Below are positions 24,661 to 34,445 of a stretch of DNA of 64,000 nt, piece by piece. Each line of letters opens with the position of its first letter. The first letter of the stretch is position 1. A program made the position numbers and the translations under genes. The stretch comes from Paramarasmius palmivorus (taxonomy: Eukaryota; Basidiomycota; Agaricomycetes; Agaricales; Marasmiaceae): contig JAYKXP010000101.1 of assembly GCA_037176845.1 (NCBI GenBank), positions 111,362 to 175,361 of the forward strand, written 5' to 3'. The notes beneath the pieces are model-generated. The model did not search any database and was not told the DNA's origin. It saw only the letters and a list, made by a program, of their open reading frames with translations.

Positions 24661-27031
24661 TGAGCAAGTTAAGGAAGCTATACGCAACGCACCTGCTCTA
24701 AAGCCTATAGACTATGAAAATGAGTCAGGGATCACGCTAGCCGTAGATACGTCTTGGCAAGCAGTCGGATTTTACTTGTATCAGCGAGATCCAGATGATC
24801 CCAAGAAGAAAAACTTTAATTGGTTCGGATCAATCACGCTTAATGAAAGAGAAGCTAGATTTTCCCAGCCAAAGCGAGAACTATATGGTCTTATGCTAGC
24901 TTTGATGGTTACCAAGTACCAAACGATTGGCTGCAGAAATCTCACTGTGGAGACAGATGCTAGCTATATTAAGGGAATGTTGGATAACCCAAGCGCAGGA
25001 CCAAATGCTACTATCAATCGATGGATTGAAGAGATTAGAAAATACCATTTCGAGTTGGTACATATCAAAGGCTTAGTGCATGGGCCCGACGGTTTATCTA
25101 GACCACCCCCAGGGGGAGAGTCAACGACTAGACCTGATACCAGTGATGTGTCTTATGGCTTAGAGGATGATGGTGAACCTATTACCTTTAGAATGGGAGA
25201 AGGAGAAACAGAGTACCCTAGGGACTTCGAATCCTTCAAACATGACATAGACACTCGTGGAGGCTATTATATGTCGCTAGCTGAGTCCACAGAGGACTTT
25301 GTACAAGACTTGCAATTGGCTAGAGAAGAGGAGGTGTTGTTCAATGCCGATACTAAGTTTGAAAAAGCCAATGTAGGCGCATATATACAAACTTTAGTTG
25401 TACCACAGGATTGGACAGATGAGGATGCTGTGGAAATGCCGTATGACGAAGAGCATCGGACTCCACAAGCTAGAGAGATAGATGACCTACTTCCGTTGGT
25501 CAGAACTTGGTTGTCGAACCCTGGTGCAGAGTCGCTAGCCTCATTGACTGAAAGGTCGCGGGCTAGACTGGCAAAACACGCAGCGAAATTCTTTCTAGAC
25601 AACGAGGGACGGCTATACCGAAGAGATTTCGAAGATACTGGTCAGCATAGACTTGTAGTTGAGAAAGATAGACGTGTATGGATGATGGAGGCTTCACATG
25701 ACTGTGTTGGACATAAAGGGATGTTTGCAACCAAGGCCTTGATAGAAAAGCGCTTCTGGTGGCCTGAGATAGACTCTGATGTGGATTGGTTCGTTAAATC
25801 CTGTCAGATCTGTCAAGATAGGTGTAAAGACAAATTGCAGATACCCCCAACTGTTACCTATACGCCGTCGTTGTTTCAGAAAGTACATGTCGATGTTTTC
25901 AAAGTATCGCCGGCTAGCAATGGCTGCACAAACGTAGTCCATGGCAGGTGTGCTTTGTGTAGCTGGTCTGAAGCTCGAGCAATTAGAGCTGAAACGGCTA
26001 GACAGATCGGAGAATGGTTCTTTGACGATATAATCTGTCGTTGGGGCTGTCCTGAAGAAGTGGTGACTGATAACGCACCACAAATGAAGGCAGTACTCAA
26101 ATGGCTAGAAGGGAAGTATGGCATAAGAGGCATTAAGATCTCGCCGTACAACTCTAAAGCCAATGGCAAGATAGAACGCGCCCATCTAGACATTAGAGAA
26201 GCGCTAGCCAAGGCATGTAGTGATGATCTGCGAAAGTGGTATTACTTCTTGAAACCTGTGTTATGGGCGGATAGAGTAACGACAAGAAAGGGTCTAGGAT
26301 GTTCGCCGTACTTTTTAGTGACGGGAGCGGATCCGATCTTACCGCTAGACATAGTAGAATCGACATGGTTGGTGAAAACGCCAGACAGAGTACTATCTAG
26401 AGAAGAACTGATAGGTTATCGAGCGCAAGCTCTAGCAAAGCATAGAGTGCATGTACAGAAAATGATGGAGAAAATAACAGAAAATAAACGTCGTGCACTC
26501 AAGAAGTTTGAAAAGGACTTTGTCCACAGAATAAAAGACTATGATTTCGCACCTGGGACGCTAGTCCAAGTGCGGAACACAGCAATAGAAAGCAATCTAG
26601 ACCGAAAGATGTACCCTAGATATACTGGACCACTAATAGTCGTAAGAAGGACTAAAGGGGGCTCCTATATTCTAGCAGAAATGGATGGTACACTCTTGAA
26701 AGAAAAGGTTGGAGCCTTTCGAGTACTACCACATGTAGCTCGTTACAAACGGCTAGACCTACCTAGCAATATTCATGATCTGATCGACATGTCCAAAGAA
26801 CAGCTAGATGCGTTAGCTGAAGACATGACCGATGTGGACTATGAAATAGGCGAGGACTATGCTTTTGAAAAGGACTTCACTTTGGATTCGAGTGGTCTAG
26901 GTAAAGAGAATTTTGAAGACATGCAGGATGACGAAGTCCCTGAGTTGCTAAGTTCAGAAGAAGAGGAATCACCTTCTGGACGAAGACTTAGGTCGACTAG
27001 GAAGTTGCATGAATCAGAAATGAGGGAATGA
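24661..27031 (+). pseudogene. Ty3-like pol, RNase H-integrase part only
   Basis: One open frame of about 790 codons, missing protease and reverse transcriptase at the 5' side. The RNase H part has LAV-DTSWQAVGFYLYQRD, REARFSQPKRELYGL and ETDASYIKGML. The integrase has an HHCC finger (SHDCVGHKGMFATK ... CQICQ). The DDE core is marked by the Asp of HVDVF, the Asp of VVTDNAPQ and the Glu of NGKIERAH. After the core comes the beta-barrel-like GPLIVVRRTKGGSYILAEMDG and an acidic tail. There is no chromodomain. The remaining frame has no stops, so truncation was probably a recent deletion or rearrangement rather than slow decay. Codon choice is rich in CTAG (GCT-AGA, CTA-GAC). Confidence 0.88.
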
Positions 27032-27144
27032 ACGTCGAATGCATATATTTTGGCCTACATGGGCAGTGCTAGACGAACATTTTCTCTACAGACAAATAAG
27101 AAAACTATTTTGAATAACTTTGAATAAACCTTGAATACGCTAGA

Positions 27145-28484
27145 CTAAGCAGCAGTCTCCTCAGGAGCAGGAGTCTCAGCTGTGTCGAGGGACATACCCT
27201 GGAGGCCTTCACCGACCTCTAGCTCGATGAGAGACTGACTAGCCGAAGCTTCAGCAGCGGCAGCCTCCTTCTCTTGCTTGCGAAGACGGTTGTTGCACTC
27301 GGCCTCGAGTTCGTCGAACTGTGTGGCAGCTAGCTTGTACTGAGCACCATAGTAAGCAACAGTGTGTTGCAAAGTGGCCATCTCAGTGCGAAGGTAGTTT
27401 CCAACAGACAGCAGACCCTCTCTAGACATAGTGGACATGTCGAGGAATGGGATGATGTTCAGGTACTTGTTGACCTGTGCGTGTCCTTGAAGGCGAAGTT
27501 CACGATCATCTAAGGGGCAACTGTTAGAACAAGTCTAGACACAAAGAATGAACGAAGAACACACCTAGGTCTTCTTCCCTGATATCAGCCACTGGCTTCT
27601 CGATACGAGCACACTTGCGACTGTTGCTAGCAGTGGGAGTGGCCTTGGAAAGAACATGAATGGCTTTTAGATATGCTCTAGAGCCGGCAGCAATGCCAGG
27701 ATTGGCAAGATAAGGGATACTCACAGTCTGAGCGCGAGTTTCCGCAGCTTTAGCCTGAGGAGAAGGATCAGTGGGTAGTCTGGTTGAAAGGAATGCGGAA
27801 GACGAGCCTTTTTGGCACCTTTGGCATGAATAGAGGCAGATAGACCCTGGGGTTCCTTCATCTAGAGTACCCATGAGTGATCATAGACAAAGAATGGGTT
27901 ACTAGGGACGTACTGAGACATCGTGGTCAACGACCTCGACGACATCATCGTCGGCGTCGGCGTCATCACTGTCTTCAACAGTAGGGGCGGACTTAGGACG
28001 ACGAGATTTGGCCTAGAGGTCACTCATAAGAATATAACAAAGAATAGACGTCACTAGACACGAACCTTGGATGGTTTAGGGGGAGGAGGTTCCCTCAGCT
28101 CGTCCATGGTGCGTTTAAAGTTGCGCAGGGACAGAAGTTGCGGAACATTAGGGTTCAGATCGCCTGGGGCGCATAGCTTCTCCACGAGATCGAGGGCCTG
28201 GCCGTATAGCTTGTATCCTTCGTCGTCTAGAGCGACATGATGAACATTGAGGGGACGACGCTGGGATCTAGTCAGCGAGCTGAAGAACGAAAAGAGTGTG
28301 GTGGACGCACCAAGTGATCCATCAAGTCTTTGACAGCAGCAGCACGGATACCCTTGCTAGGACTCTTGACAACGTCCTTAGCAGCGCCGACCTCACGAAG
28401 AGTATCTTGAATCCAAGCAGCTTTATCCTTCCAGGCACCTGGAGCGGGACTAGCTTGAGCGGCGGATTTCTTAGAGGATGCCAT
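27145..28484 (-). CDS. Antisense gene A of the Ty3-like element
   Basis: It starts MASSKKSAAQASPAPGAWKD and ends at TAG at 27145, only 114 bp from the convergent pol stop. At least five short introns separate exons containing APGAWKDKAAWIQD, LDDEGYKLYGQALDLVEKLC, DSDDADADDDVVEVVD, SIPYLANPGIAAGSRAYLKA and, last, LNIIPFLDMSTMSREGLLSV followed by YYGAQYKLAATQFDELEAEC. The same blocks appear in the same order in gene A' at 48289-59271. No known domain is visible. The last exon looks like a coiled coil. An aspartate-rich middle suggests a charged linker. It is transcribed opposite to the retroelement genome, so its introns would persist through reverse transcription. Function unknown. Confidence 0.7.
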
Positions 28485-29141
28485 TGCGAATATAGACGAT
28501 GAGGAACGCAGCTAGAGAGTAGCTTGGAGATGAAGGTCCAAAGAAAAGGGATGAAAACTGCCCTGAGGACTCGGGACTCCTTTTTATATCGCTAGACGTG
28601 CCTCATTGCAAAAGAAATTTTACAAGACCGGATTTTGCTAGGATAAGCAACCATATGGTGGCTAGGTGACTTGGCAACGTCGGATCTTGCGATCGTGTGG
28701 ACTCCATGCAAGATAGTTCAACCAGGAGGTTGAAAGTTTTTGGTTTGGGGGAGGGATACGCTTAATCCGCGTATTTTTCGGCCGATATAGCGCATTTTTG
28801 ATGAGAATTACTAAGTTCCACTCGGCTAGACGCTGATGATGGCAACTTAGATTGTCAAAATGCTGCCTAAAAGGCTATCTTACACGATCTAGCTGAATAC
28901 TCGATGTCGAGTGAGGACTTAGGATAATTTTCAAGGGTCACACAAGTGCAGAAACAAGAACTACATTTTATTTTAGGTCCAAGTGACCTTTTGAATGTAA
29001 ATTTTGTGCACTAGGGCACGAGTACAGCAGAGATATTTTTATAGTGCTTCTCAGCACTCTAGACTACGATGCGATGCGATATGAATACGTATACAAAAAA
29101 CAAAACGTCCACGACGACGTTGACCAACCCCCACCAGCCAG
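28485..29141. promoter_or_regulatory. Upstream region of gene A with a second polypurine tract
   Basis: 657 bp between genes A and B, which point the same way. It should contain the gene A promoter and the gene B terminator. It carries an exact second copy of the element's polypurine tract (28737-28753) and CTAGAC words at about 28589, 28823 and 29058. No open frame of note. Confidence 0.5.
28737..28753 (+). other. Internal (central) polypurine-tract copy
   Basis: The 17-mer TTTTTGGTTTGGGGGAG is identical to the tract that directly precedes the 3' LTR at 31944-31960, and on the same strand as pol. The related element has the same pair in the same places (44031-44046 and 47999-48014, reverse strand). 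A second tract could prime plus-strand DNA synthesis internally, as the central polypurine tract of lentiviruses does. Confidence 0.7.
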
Positions 29142-31423
29142 CTAGTTGGCGTCCTCGGCGTCCTCAGCAGGCTAGACGAGGGTTAGCATCGAGAAGAATA
29201 ACACCAGAATAAAAACTTACAGCCTTGTCGACGGTAGAAGCCTTGGCAGTGGCAGCAGAAGTTGATGCTTCAGCTGGTGCTTCGGACTCTGCGTCGGACG
29301 ACTCAGCCTTGTCCTCGAGCGACATAGGAGGAACGACGGCTGTAAGAAAAGAATATTCAGTATGGGCTAGACGATATCTAAAAGATATAGCTAGGACTTA
29401 CTGGCGAGAATACTCTGGTCATCGAGAGCGACGACCTCTAGACATCCATTAACATACTTGACTTCGTAGTCGCGACAGTTGAACTGGTCTGTGGGCCAGC
29501 TCAAGGAAGCGATGAGGCAGTTGATATGGTCTTCGGTGTAGGAGAAGCCTTCGGGGTCAGCCTTGCGAAGGATATGGATCAGGATGCGAGGGTCACGCGT
29601 AGCACGTCGGATCTGAGCAGCCAGGTCGTCTAGACGTTGGTCCGACTCTTTGAGAGCAGCCACGGCAGTGTTGTGGACTTCGACGAGACGCTTTTGAGAG
29701 GCGATGATCTCTCGACGATGTTCCAACATGCTCAAGAGACCTAGATAAAGAATAGAATCAGAATAAAACCCAGAACAGAGAACAAGGTAGCTTACCTGCT
29801 TCACCTTGCAACCCTAGCTGAAAGAGGTTGTCATAGGACTCCACGATGGTAGCGATAGGCATGTCTAGAGAGCATCGTTGACGGCCTTGAGCACATTGAT
29901 GGCACTTATGTGGACCGGTTCCAGTCGTATTGGGGGCGCAAGGGAGAGCCAAGGACGAACAACGCGAGCAATTGAACGTGGCGTTCGAGGGCTAATAAGA
30001 AAGCACTTGTATCAGTAAAATGGGCATGAGAGAATGGCTTCTAGACACTTACTCGAGTGAAGAGAGACGTTGCCATCGACACCTCTTTGTGAGTAAGTCC
30101 CATCTCGGGGTCGGAAGGGACATAGATCTTCCCTGGCATGTCTAGAAGACAAACGAATAAGAATCTAAGGGATGAGCAGAAGGCTAGACGACTTACTGAT
30201 GCTGTCGTCAACGTAATGGGGCAGTTCTCGAAGGGATTTCTTCTTCTTGACTGATACCGTGGTCGCTGATGACTTAGTGGAAGTAGTCTTCTTGGACGAA
30301 GCAGATGGTGCAGGCGCAACCTCTAGCTCATCCTAGACAAAGAATTGAATAAGAAACAAAATAAGAATAATGAAGAATGACATACGTTGTCGTCCTCGTC
30401 GTCTTCTTCTTCATCTTCCGACCCAGACTCAGACTCGTCATCATCCTGGACGTTCACGACTTCTGGCTCCGGACTGGTGGATCCACCATCCGAGGTAACG
30501 ATACGTCGACGCTTGGAGGAGGATTGGGTTTTGCTAGCTGGTCCAAAAGGAGGAATGGGAGAGCCTTTGCGCGTCGTTGTCGAGACGTAAGTGATCTCTG
30601 GGAGAGACGCCTCAGACGCAGATTGAGCACGCTAGAGCAAGCTCAAGTCAGTGTCTAGAAGAAAGACTTAAGAATACAAACGTGAATTACCTTTTTCCCG
30701 GCACTTTTACTAGTGCTAGATTCCATTTTGAAGCCTGGTTCCAACTTAATCTTGATGCTAGACGATCCGCCAGCTTTGGACGTCGACGCGGAAGAAGCGG
30801 CAGGAGCTTTCGGGGCGGAAAATGTGCGAATCGTGGGTCTAGGAGCAGAGAATGTTGAAGGAGAAGGATGTGCTGGGACGGGGATCTCATCGTTCATGTT
30901 CCACTCCTAAACCGAACAACGTTAGTCTGCTAGAAAAGAATAAGCAAGAATATAATGGGCGTACCGTGAGGCCGTCTTTGAGGGCAGCAGCTAGACTGGT
31001 CTTGGTCCAAATTAGCTTGCGGTCGGCAGCGGTGAAGAGACCTTGGTCGTCCATAATGTGGCCCATGCGAGAGATAGTTGCCAAAACCTGGGAAGCTGGG
31101 TAATATTGCGGCATGTCGGTACCAATGTACGACTGTTGTAAAAGGCGCTAGAAACAAGAGCTACATTAGAAAGAAGAAAAGAACAAGAATATAAATATAC
31201 TCACCAAAGCGGTGGAAGACGAACGAAAACAAACGAGAGCTTTGTCGACGTTTATGGAGTCGTCGTGATCAACGAAAAGCTGGTTGTACAAGCGTCGGAA
31301 CTTGGACTGCAGCCGGCCAGCAGCTGTAACGATTTGCGTGAGACGTTGATGTTCCGCAGAGGTGACGGCGGCGGTTTTCTGGTCATCGGTTGGAGGACGA
31401 TTGACTTGTTTCGTTCGCGCCAT
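29142..31423 (-). CDS. Antisense gene B: Zn2Cys6-spaced protein
   Basis: About eleven exons run from ATG at 31423 (MARTKQVNRPPTDDQKTAAV) to TAG at 29142. Order of parts: a helical N-terminus; QYYPASQVLATISRMGHIMD; a Ser/Lys-rich region with an SKRRR basic patch and a long acidic run (DDDESESGSEDEEEDDEDD). Then comes a six-cysteine cluster, CSRCSSLALPC and CHQCAQGRQRC, with spacing C-x2-C-x6-C-x12-C-x2-C-x6-C. That is the spacing of the fungal Zn2Cys6 DNA-binding domain. A coiled-coil-like segment follows (SMLEHRREIIASQKRLVEVH), then RDPRILIHILRKADPEGFSY. A Zn2Cys6 unit next to a coiled coil is the usual layout of fungal dimeric regulators, but there the cluster is normally N-terminal. DNA binding is inference. 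Most introns carry a CTAG word. Confidence 0.72.
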
Positions 31424-31943
31424 GTAGTCGATTAGGGCAACGCGGCCGAAGAAAGAGTCGAGAGAGTCTGGAGGAATATACGGGGGGAAATACGGGAACG
31501 TGTTGGCGTATAGGTGAAGGGGGAAGGGAGGAAAGGAATGAAAATTCTAAGTCCAACCACCCATAACCTATATAGACGACCGATCACATCCGCGTGGCAA
31601 CTTCTTTAGGAATCGAAGCACGTCGGACCCGGGCGCAGCAGATCCCCACTATTCCCGATAAAGAAATAGGGCTTTGATTGCCGTGCGCAAGCAAGGCAAT
31701 GGACAACCCAAAGAATATACCTTGAGAATAGGGCTAGTAGAGGTGCTTAAAGACGATTTAAGTACTGTACACCGGCTATACTCCGAATAGAAGATTGATT
31801 TCCTTGTAAGGAACATCAATTGATCGCTAGTTGATGAAAATGTCGTCATCATTGATGTCGAACGCTTTGATGCGTGATTTGGATTTTTGGACTTAGTGCC
31901 CGCTCCGAAGAGAGACCTTACCAGAGACCGAGGACGGTCTAGA
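31424..31943. promoter_or_regulatory. Upstream region of gene B
   Basis: About 520 bp between the start of antisense gene B and the polypurine tract. Presumed promoter of gene B. No gene seen. A stretch just before the tract, ACCGAGGACGGTCTAGA, is conserved in reverse orientation at the same place in the second element (about 44048-44065). Confidence 0.45.
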
Positions 31944-31960
31944 TTTTTGGTTTGGGGGAG
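31944..31960 (+). other. Polypurine tract of the Ty3-like element G1
   Basis: TTTTTGGTTTGGGGGAG is followed one base later by TGATATGGTAC, the LTR start. The second element has the same tract followed by TGTGAGGGTACC, so tract and LTR start are supported by comparison. Confidence 0.75.
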
Positions 31961-32325
31961 ATGATATGGTACAAAATATAAATCGCGTATCTAGACGAAT
32001 ATTCTTGCCTTCAACAAGTTTAATACACTTGATAAGGGAAACAAGAGCACTAGTGTGAGCCCGAGCAGCTAGTGAAAGCGGACTTAGGCTCTAACAAAGA
32101 GTAACTAGTTGTCTATACGCTTGTTCATGGATCGTATGATCAGGCTATGGTAGCTGGGGACTTAGCCATGCATGCTAGACGGGTCCGAAAACTGTAGGAC
32201 TGTCTATACTAGAAAGACAGTTGTCATGTCATCTATAGAAACGCTATGGAATTGGCTATAGACTTCTTATGAGGCTATACGACTGATCTGGAAGAGTTGT
32301 TGCGACTAGAGACCTTGAATAATGT

Positions 32326-32402
32326 CTGCGACCAAGGGGATTCGAACTTGGCACAGAATAGACGCATAGGCGTAGAGACACATTGTTGACTGACCAGTCT
32401 AG
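32326..32402 (-). other. tRNA-like relic in the LTR
   Basis: On the minus strand the patch CCAAGTTCGAATCC resembles the T-arm/B-box of a tRNA gene, preceded by ACGCCTATGCGT, which could be an anticodon-arm remnant. I could not fold a full cloverleaf: the 5' acceptor strand does not pair. It is therefore not called as a tRNA. Confidence 0.25.
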
Positions 32403-33344
32403 ACGCTGGCAGGATATGATGGAAAGAGGATCTTCCGCTCTAGGAGGAAGCGCGCGTGTTGCAGCTTGGATTAATCCGAAGCTCTCAGCATAGCTTAGTA
32501 AAATCGATGAGATCCGAAGCTAGACGGCCGAAGATCGACTTGATAAGCAAGCAAGGTTTAGGGTTTTACGCTAGCCGCTTACTACAAGCGAGTTACTTGC
32601 CCAGGACATTTCGGACTCATCGCCGAAAGGTGTAGATCCGAAACCAACCAGAGAATTATATCTCAGAGGAGAGACCGTACCTTTCCCCTGGCTAGACGAA
32701 GTACTAGCTAGGAATGGTGATAGAATTACGCATTCTTGAACCTAGAAGAATATAGAAGAATAGACTCTAAGGGAGGGACTTGAAGGGAAGATGTCTAGGC
32801 AGTTCCTGACGATATCCGATACCAAGGAGAGCCGTCTCCGCTCAACAGCTATGTACCATGCGGTCTAGCAAGAGTGAGTCAGCGCAAGGAAGAAGGATAG
32901 TCCACCGAGTGATTTCCGATGTGGAGCTAGCCAAATATTTGGAACTGCTTTCAGGACCAAAATGCGAATAAACTCAGAATATGGACGAAAGATCGTCTAA
33001 AAAGAATATTTCATTTCCTTCTTAAGTAGTTCTATACCTTGTATGGGCAGCGAGCCATCGGAATCATAGCTAGAAGTATGTATCTGTAGATTATGGGTAA
33101 ATAGGACAGCTAGAGGGTATATAAGCTGGCCCATTTCGATACGAAAAGGCAAGCAAGTAGATCCCCCCACTGTCAGATAGCACAGAGCAATCAACGACTT
33201 TGGAACTTGACTTCAGAGAATATTTAAGAATATACCCCACCTGACACAGAGTCAGTGATTTGCTACTTGTATAGCTGTGATAAGCGTACAGTAGTCTCTT
33301 GAATAGAACGTACTGAGTTGCGTCTAGACGGGATTTGACTTGAC

Positions 33345-33520
33345 CACCGAGGTTTGGAGTACTAGGGACTCCCACCTAAGTTGAGGTACTGAGGACAGAG
33401 GGCCTCCTACCTAAGTTTGAGATATAGAGGACAGAGGGCCTCCTTATCTATTGTAACTGAAGTATTGTGGACAGAGGGCCACCTTACTTATTGTTTTGGC
33501 ACTGAGGACTGAGGGCCTCC
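33345..33520. repeat. Five imperfect tandem units in the LTR
   Basis: Units of about 30-40 bp share the core TGAGGACAGAGGGCCTCC and a following CTAAGTT- or TTATTGT-like spacer. Five copies with substitutions lie between about 33345 and 33520. The GAGGGCCTC core is palindromic. Confidence 0.65.
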
Positions 33521-33841
33521 CATTGCCATATATTGGTCATTGTTGAACTTGTTTGGAATCGATCCAGTTTGGATATTGAAGAGGCTAGCTGCACTTGGGC
33601 ACTATCCTGTTGCATTTTGTTGATTTCTTTGTTCGTTGGATACGAATATACACCTTATACCTTTCTCTATACCACGCACCTTTGTTGTTCGTTGGTCTAG
33701 ATCGAGTACTAGAGTGTCTATAGCGATAATACATCGTTTCTTGATCTTACTACCGTGCGGAACCTTTGCCAACGCCGAGCCATCCTCGCACAAAAGAGGT
33801 TGAGTTGTGTTTTGTTGTCTCTAGACGGCCTTACACCAATT

Positions 33842-34002
33842 GAACCCATTCAGCGGATATAGGAGAAGAAGCAGATGACTCTCAAGAAGAGGAGCCTGGT
33901 GACTATGAGGCGACAGCAGAAGATCTTGCAGATGATGATGAGGAACCAATAGAAATGGCAGACACGTTGATAGCAGTAGCAGCGTCTATTATTGACAACC
34001 AA
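33842..34002 (+). pseudogene. Acidic C-terminal tail of a truncated gene
   Basis: A plus-strand frame starting at the LTR border reads an acidic tail (EEADDSQEEEPGDYEATAED, then LADDDEEPIEMAD) to a TGA at about 34000. It seems to be the end of a gene whose 5' part was removed by the Ty3-like element. It converges on the bromodomain fragment. Too short to identify. Confidence 0.35.
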
Positions 34003-34018
34003 TGATACACATCAAACA

Positions 34019-34445
34019 CTATTCCAACTCCCACTCTGATGCTTCTGATTCACTGGAAGAGTCCGTAGTCAATGATCCATTGTTCATATCCTCCTCTTCA
34101 ACACTCAATCCATGGGGTTCCATGCTTATCTTGAGCTGTGCATTGAAAACTTGTTCAAGCTTCTTTGCCCGCTGTCGGATGTACGAATGCTTTACATTGT
34201 ATGTCCAACAATTAGCAAACATGAGCTGCCAACCGGAAACATAGTCCTCCAGTGAGCTGTACCCCTTTGATGGCCCTGCGCACATCATCTGAGCGATGTT
34301 TGACATTGAAATGGGACTTTGGATCTCCTCATAGTAATCACTGTATTTCTGTGTAGAGAAATCAGAACAGATACAATGATAGCTTTCAGAGTCAGAATTT
34401 ACGCACACCAGTTCAATGAGGGAGTGAAATAAAAGGTCTACACAT
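34019..34445 (-). pseudogene. Bromodomain C-terminal fragment
   Basis: Two exons (34445-34409 partial, 34348-34019) joined over a 60-nt intron give a bromodomain: LLFHSLIEL, YSDYYEEIQSPISMSNI, YSSLEDYVSGWQLMFANCW, then TYN with the acetyl-lysine-binding Asn, and AKKLEQVFNAQL. The frame ends in a Ser/Glu-rich tail and TAG. Bromodomains read acetylated histones. One at the very C-terminus with an acidic end is typical of SWI/SNF ATPases. Upstream of 34445 the sequence switches directly to the RecQ-like C-terminus, so this is a fragment of a host-type gene cut by a rearrangement or insertion. Confidence 0.68.

Larger units (their letters stand above)
24661..33835 (+). mobile_element. 5'-truncated giant Ty3-like retroelement with two antisense genes (G1)
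   Basis: The order on the pol-sense strand is RNase H and integrase (24661-27031), antisense gene A (27145-28484), a second polypurine tract (28737-28753), antisense gene B (29142-31423), the polypurine tract (31944-31960) and the 3' LTR (31962-33835). Gag, protease, most of RT and the 5' LTR are absent. The same order is found in reverse in the element starting at 42347, so both antisense genes are part of the element, not chance neighbours. The word CTAGAC occurs about 33 times on the plus strand. Visible length is 9.2 kb; a full copy would be well over 13 kb. Confidence 0.8.
31962..33835 (+). repeat. 3' LTR of the Ty3-like element G1
   Basis: 1874 bp from TGATATGGTACAAAATATAA to GGCCTTACA. 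The start aligns with the other element's LTR start (both continue to AAATCGC), and the ends match as well (GGCCTTACA against AGCCTCACA). No partner LTR exists in the window because the 5' side of the element is gone. It contains seven or so CTAGAC words, a tRNA-like patch and a five-unit tandem repeat. Confidence 0.68.

Noticed and set aside
24661..33835. CTAGAC words as a CRISPR-like or satellite array
   Set aside because: Spacing is irregular, the words lie within genes and spacers, and there is no repeat-spacer unit. CRISPR is not expected in a fungus.
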